Shown here one piece after another: positions 60,953 to 64,000 of a stretch of DNA of 64,000 nt; the stretch's first letter is position 1; every line of letters begins with the position of its first letter. The notes under the pieces were generated by a model. That model was given only the letters and a program-made list of their open reading frames with translations, was not told the origin of the DNA and did not search any database. Made by a program: the position numbers and the translations under genes. Origin of the DNA: an uncultured Anaerolineae bacterium (GTDB lineage Bacteria > Chloroflexota > Anaerolineae > Anaerolineales > Villigracilaceae); contig CAKZJX010000136.1 in assembly GCA_937120535.1 (NCBI GenBank), forward strand, positions 1 through 64,000, written 5' to 3'.

Positions 60953-61423
60953 ATGGACATTCTACACTTGATCGATCGGCTAGAAGAGCTGTTTAACGAG
61001 AGCCGTGCGGTTCCGCTGACGCGTAACGTCCTGGTGGACGAGGATAAGATGCTGGATATTATTGACCAAATGCGTATCACTATTCCTGAGGAGGTCAAGA
61101 AAGCTCAGCAGCTCCTGGCGCAGCGCGACCGCATTTTGGCTCAAGCGCAAGAAGAAGCCAACCGTACGGTGGAGATCGCCCGCCAAAGGGCCAACGATCT
61201 GATCGAGCGTGATGCCATCGTGTTGGAAGCGAAGCACCGTGCCGAGCAGATCATCCAACAGGCTCATGCCGATGCGGAGGCAATTCGGCACGAGGCCGAT
61301 GAGTATGTCTTGGGAGTGTTGCAACGCTTGCGGGAAGAATTGGAGCGATTGTTGGTCCAGGTGCGCAACGGTATCCGCACGCTGGAGGACGAGCGCTCAC
61401 GCCGTGCTTCTCCCCCCTTGTGA
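60953..61423 (+). CDS. Coiled-coil protein linked to coaD (ATP synthase b / DivIVA-like helix)
   Basis: 156 aa, predicted to be nearly all helix. The N-terminus MDILHLIDRLEELFNESRAVPLTRNVLVDEDKMLDIIDQMRITIPEEVKKAQQLLAQRDRILAQAQEEANRTVEIARQRANDLIERD is a long charged coiled coil. No membrane segment is present, so it is not a true ATP synthase b subunit. Such genes often sit beside coaD in Chloroflexota and relatives, but the function is unknown. ACGGAGGCGACG precedes the ATG. Confidence 0.82.
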   Translation: MDILHLIDRLEELFNESRAVPLTRNVLVDEDKMLDIIDQMRITIPEEVKKAQQLLAQRDRILAQAQEEANRTVEIARQRANDLIERDAIVLEAKHRAEQIIQQAHADAEAIRHEADEYVLGVLQRLREELERLLVQVRNGIRTLEDERSRRASPPL

Positions 61424-61541
61424 TCCGTTTGACCTGACGGTGGGCCGCTGCGCTCTGGGGCTTATAGACTGGGTATAGGGCAGCGTCGTCGAGATGGGTT
61501 CGGCCACAACCCAGAAGGGGGCGAGGGGGGCCGGAGAGCGT

Positions 61542-63290
61542 CTATTTTTTTCTCCCGAATTGCTTTTCGAGCATATCCACCGAGAGATGGATCATGGTGG
61601 GCCGGCCATGAGGGCATGTGCGCGGCGATTCGCAGGCTTCGAGATCGTTGAGCAGGGCGCGTTGCTCCTCTGCCGAGAGCGTTTGCCCTGCCTTGACGGC
61701 CAGGCGTTTGCACACGCGGGCGGCTATGCGAGCTTCGATCTCGTTTTGGAGGGGTGTCTCGTCTTCTTCAAAATCTTCGACCAGGGCGCGCAGGGCCAGC
61801 TCAGGGCTAGATTGGGCAAACAGGGTGGGGATGGCACGCACTTGGAAGGTGTTGGGGCCAAACTCTTCGACCTCAAACCCAAAGCGTTTGAGGATCGGCA
61901 AGTGTTCGAGTAGGGTGCGCGCCTCGGCTGGCGCAAGATGCACCACTGCCGGCGAGAGCAGCGCTTGGGCCGGGATTTGCCGTCGGGTATATTGCTCCAT
62001 CCACTTCTCGAACAGAATCCGCTCGTGGGCGGCATGCTGGTCGATCAGGTACAACCCATCAGGGCCCTCGGCAACTAGGTAGGTTTGGCCGACTTGGCCG
62101 ATCAGGCGCAGGAGCGGCAACGACGGGGTCAGGGAGCGGGCCGGCCCGGACGGCGCTTCGCTTGGCGATGGCGTCGTGTCGCTAGGCTGGGGGCGTTTGG
62201 GCCGGCTTGCTTCGCCGGCAAGTTGCCATTCCAGCCCGATCGTTCGGGGCGAGGTGTCGCTTGGGGAGGGCCTCCACAGGCTCGGGGTCACAGAAGGAAT
62301 CGGCGAGTAGGCCAGTAGCGTGCGTCGCACAGCGCGTTGGACGAAGCGGAATACCTGGTCGGGATTGCGGAAGCGCACCTCAGCTTTCGCCGGATGGACG
62401 TTGACATCCACCTCCTCGGGGCGAATCTCGAGGAACAGCACCGCCAGCGGATAGCGTCCGACCATCAGCAGGGTGTGGTAAGCCTGGATCAGAGCGGCGG
62501 CCAAGGGTGCGTCTTGTATCCAGCGACCGTTGACGAAGAAGGTGATGTCGCGCCGATGGGAGCGGGTGACGGTGCTCGGGCTGATGTAGCCGGTCAGTCG
62601 GAGGCCGTCCTCTTCCGCCATCACTTCCATCAGCTGTTTGGCTACGTCTATGCCATATAGGGCTGCCAGGATCGCCCGACGGTCGCCGTCGCCGGCGGTT
62701 TGTAGGACGGTGGTGCGCTCATCGGTGAATTTGAAGCGCACTTGGGGGTAGGCTAGGGCATAGCGGGTGAGGAGCTGATCGATGGCCCGGCGTTCGGTGA
62801 GGTCGCTCTTCAGGAATTTCAAGCGGGCCGGCACGTTGTAGAACAGGTCATCCACTCGCACGACCGTCCCCACCGGCGCACCGATGGGTTCGAGGGAGCT
62901 TTTGATACCGCCCTCCACTCGCAGGCGGGCGCCCATCTCTTGGTCGGCGGTGCGCGAGGTGATGGTGAAGCGTGAGACAGCGGCGATGGAGGCCAGGGCT
63001 TCGCCGCGGAATCCGAGGGTGGTGATCGAGAACAAGTCCTCGGCGCAGGTCAGTTTGGAGGTGGCGTGGCGCGACACGGCCAGGTCTAGTTCCGAGGGGG
63101 GGATGCCCGTTCCGTCGTCGGCCACGTCGATCCGTTTTCGTCCGGCCGCCGCGATGTGCACGGTGATCGTGCGGGCGGAGGCGTCGAGGGCGTTCTCGAT
63201 CAGTTCTTTGACTACCGAGGCCGGCCGTTCGATCACTTCGCCAGCAGCGATTTGGGCGATCACCTCGGGGGATAGCGGTCGAATCGGCAT
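61542..63290 (-). CDS. mutL: DNA mismatch repair protein MutL (endonuclease type)
   Basis: 582 aa. The GHKL ATPase has IAAGEVIERPASVVKELIENALDASA, DDGTGI, RHATSKL and GFRGEALASI. After a Pro/Ser linker the C-terminal domain carries DQHAAHERILFE, which fits the DQHA-x2-E-x4-E nuclease motif, and CPHGRP near the end. It should therefore nick DNA itself, as in organisms lacking MutH. mutS is not in the window. The ATG lies 6 nt from TATAAT with no Shine-Dalgarno, so the message is probably leaderless. Confidence 0.96.
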   Translation of the reverse strand: MPIRPLSPEVIAQIAAGEVIERPASVVKELIENALDASARTITVHIAAAGRKRIDVADDGTGIPPSELDLAVSRHATSKLTCAEDLFSITTLGFRGEALASIAAVSRFTITSRTADQEMGARLRVEGGIKSSLEPIGAPVGTVVRVDDLFYNVPARLKFLKSDLTERRAIDQLLTRYALAYPQVRFKFTDERTTVLQTAGDGDRRAILAALYGIDVAKQLMEVMAEEDGLRLTGYISPSTVTRSHRRDITFFVNGRWIQDAPLAAALIQAYHTLLMVGRYPLAVLFLEIRPEEVDVNVHPAKAEVRFRNPDQVFRFVQRAVRRTLLAYSPIPSVTPSLWRPSPSDTSPRTIGLEWQLAGEASRPKRPQPSDTTPSPSEAPSGPARSLTPSLPLLRLIGQVGQTYLVAEGPDGLYLIDQHAAHERILFEKWMEQYTRRQIPAQALLSPAVVHLAPAEARTLLEHLPILKRFGFEVEEFGPNTFQVRAIPTLFAQSSPELALRALVEDFEEDETPLQNEIEARIAARVCKRLAVKAGQTLSAEEQRALLNDLEACESPRTCPHGRPTMIHLSVDMLEKQFGRKK

Positions 63291-63294
63291 AGGT

Positions 63295-63306
63295 CGATTA
63301 TAATCG
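63295..63306. promoter_or_regulatory. Perfectly palindromic shared -10 element between mutL and the HAD gene
   Basis: CGATTATAATCG is a perfect 12-bp palindrome containing TATAAT on both strands, overlapping by 4 bp. Each hexamer is followed by exactly 6 nt and then the ATG: 63290 on minus, 63311 on plus. Neither gene has a Shine-Dalgarno. This predicts one symmetric bidirectional promoter firing two leaderless mRNAs. Confidence 0.75.
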
Positions 63307-63310
63307 TCTT

Positions 63311-63955
63311 ATGCGTTTCACAACGATTTTCTTCGATCTGGACGATACGCTTTATCCTTCGAGCACTGGCCTGTGGCAAGCGATCCAGGAGCGCATGAAT
63401 CGGTATATTCACGAGCGCCTGGGCCTCCCGCAACAGGAGGCGCCGCGCTTGCGGGAGGAGTTCTTCCGCCGATATGGCACCACGCTGCGCGGCCTGCAGG
63501 CCCAGTATCAGGTGGACGCAAACGATTTTTTGGCCTTCGTGCACGATCTTCCTCTTCAGGAGTATCTCAAGCCCGATCCGGTTCAACGCGCTGTTCTTGC
63601 TTCGCTTCCTGTCCGCAAGGTGGTCTTTACCAATGCTGATGTGCTTCACGTCCGACGGGTGTTGGCTGTTCTGAACCTAAGCGATCTGTTTGAGACCATC
63701 GTGGACATCCATGCGATTGCCCCCTACTGCAAGCCGATGCCGCAGGCGTTTCAGATCGCGATGGAGATCGCTCAGGAGGTGGACCCCGCTCGGTGCGCTA
63801 TGATTGACGATCTGCCTCACACGGTGCGCGCCGCCCGCCACGTTGGCATGTTCGGCATCCTCTATGGTCACCCCGGCCCTCATTCCGATGCTGATGCGAC
63901 GTTGCAACATTGGTTCCATCTGCTGGCCATCTTGGATGGGGTTTGCCCAGGTTGA
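63311..63955 (+). CDS. HAD-superfamily hydrolase (pyrimidine 5'-nucleotidase type)
   Basis: 214 aa phosphatase: motif I FFDLDDTLYPS, motif II VFTNAD, motif III lysine in PYCKPMPQAFQIAMEIA, and motif IV MIDDLPHTVRAARHVGMF. The DLDDTLYP opening and helical cap match the SDT1/YjjG-like pyrimidine nucleotidase branch. Substrate guess: UMP, CMP or modified pyrimidine monophosphates. It is divergent from mutL and shares its palindromic promoter, possibly linking nucleotide clearance to repair. The remaining 45 bp hold no gene. Confidence 0.9.
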   Translation: MRFTTIFFDLDDTLYPSSTGLWQAIQERMNRYIHERLGLPQQEAPRLREEFFRRYGTTLRGLQAQYQVDANDFLAFVHDLPLQEYLKPDPVQRAVLASLPVRKVVFTNADVLHVRRVLAVLNLSDLFETIVDIHAIAPYCKPMPQAFQIAMEIAQEVDPARCAMIDDLPHTVRAARHVGMFGILYGHPGPHSDADATLQHWFHLLAILDGVCPG

Positions 63956-64000
63956 CGATCGTTGACGAAAATTTATGTCTTTCCTACGTTTTCTGCACGG

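Overview
The window looks like a contiguous chromosome segment of a moderately GC-rich Chloroflexota bacterium, most likely class Anaerolineae. This is inferred from the gene families, not from any rRNA. The supporting signs are secreted and lipid-anchored proteins with long Thr-Pro linkers, NBR1-Ig-like (FW) domain lipoproteins, a DUF5671-type membrane protein, a bacterial Elp3, a split B12-binding methylmalonyl-CoA mutase subunit with MeaB, and thiolase/DUF35 gene pairs. I see no rRNA, tRNA, CRISPR array, integrase, IS element or phage gene.

Layout. 1-4 kb: Ca2+-type P-ATPase, GroES and a glutaredoxin-like protein. 4-7 kb: acyl-CoA dehydrogenase behind a palindromic operator, then etfB-etfA. 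7-11 kb: methyltransferase, cold-shock protein, large DUF5671 membrane protein and an anchored hypothetical. 11-16 kb: B12-binding mutase subunit, meaB, prs, mutM and a mutM-linked coiled-coil protein. 16-21 kb (minus strand): tandem USP, a pair of half-size chromate transporters, elp3, cysH, a PaaG-like enoyl-CoA isomerase and a small hypothetical. 22-28 kb: CPBP protease, Thr/Pro-rich surface protein, PaaI-like thioesterase, ABC exporter, hutI, small membrane protein and a methyltransferase whose reading frame runs through its neighbour. 28.7-35 kb: a trimethylamine-dehydrogenase-like flavoprotein and dnaE. 35-41 kb: C39-type peptidase with TPR region, then five consecutive FW-domain lipoproteins. 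41-46 kb: queG, rdgB, CitE-like lyase, SDR and sbcD. 46.4-49.8 kb: two thiolase-fold proteins lacking catalytic residues, interleaved with two Zn-ribbon/OB-fold DUF35 proteins. 50-54.6 kb: Tat-exported L,D-transpeptidase, hypotheticals, MFS transporter, SDR and a LysM lipoprotein broken by two compensating frameshifts. 54.7-64 kb: membrane-anchored metalloprotease coupled to a peptide-binding protein, recG, coaD, coiled-coil protein, and divergent mutL / HAD phosphatase.

How the genes fit together. A strong theme is acyl-CoA chemistry: acyl-CoA dehydrogenase, ETF, enoyl-CoA isomerase, thioesterase, thiolase-like/DUF35, CitE-like lyase, SDRs, and the methylmalonyl-CoA branch. ETF is also the natural acceptor for TMADH-type enzymes, so the flavoprotein at 28.7 kb may use the etfBA product. 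A second theme is DNA maintenance (dnaE, mutM, mutL, recG, sbcD, rdgB). A third is the cell surface (lipoproteins, peptidases, L,D-transpeptidase, LysM protein).

A recurring regulatory feature is a good sigma-70 -10 box (TATAAT or TAGAAT) lying 6-8 nt upstream of an ATG with no Shine-Dalgarno, which predicts leaderless mRNAs. The clearest case is a perfect palindrome, CGATTATAATCG, placed exactly midway between the divergent mutL and HAD start codons. The best candidates for something new are the degenerate thiolase/DUF35 cassette, the FW lipoprotein cluster and this symmetric leaderless promoter.
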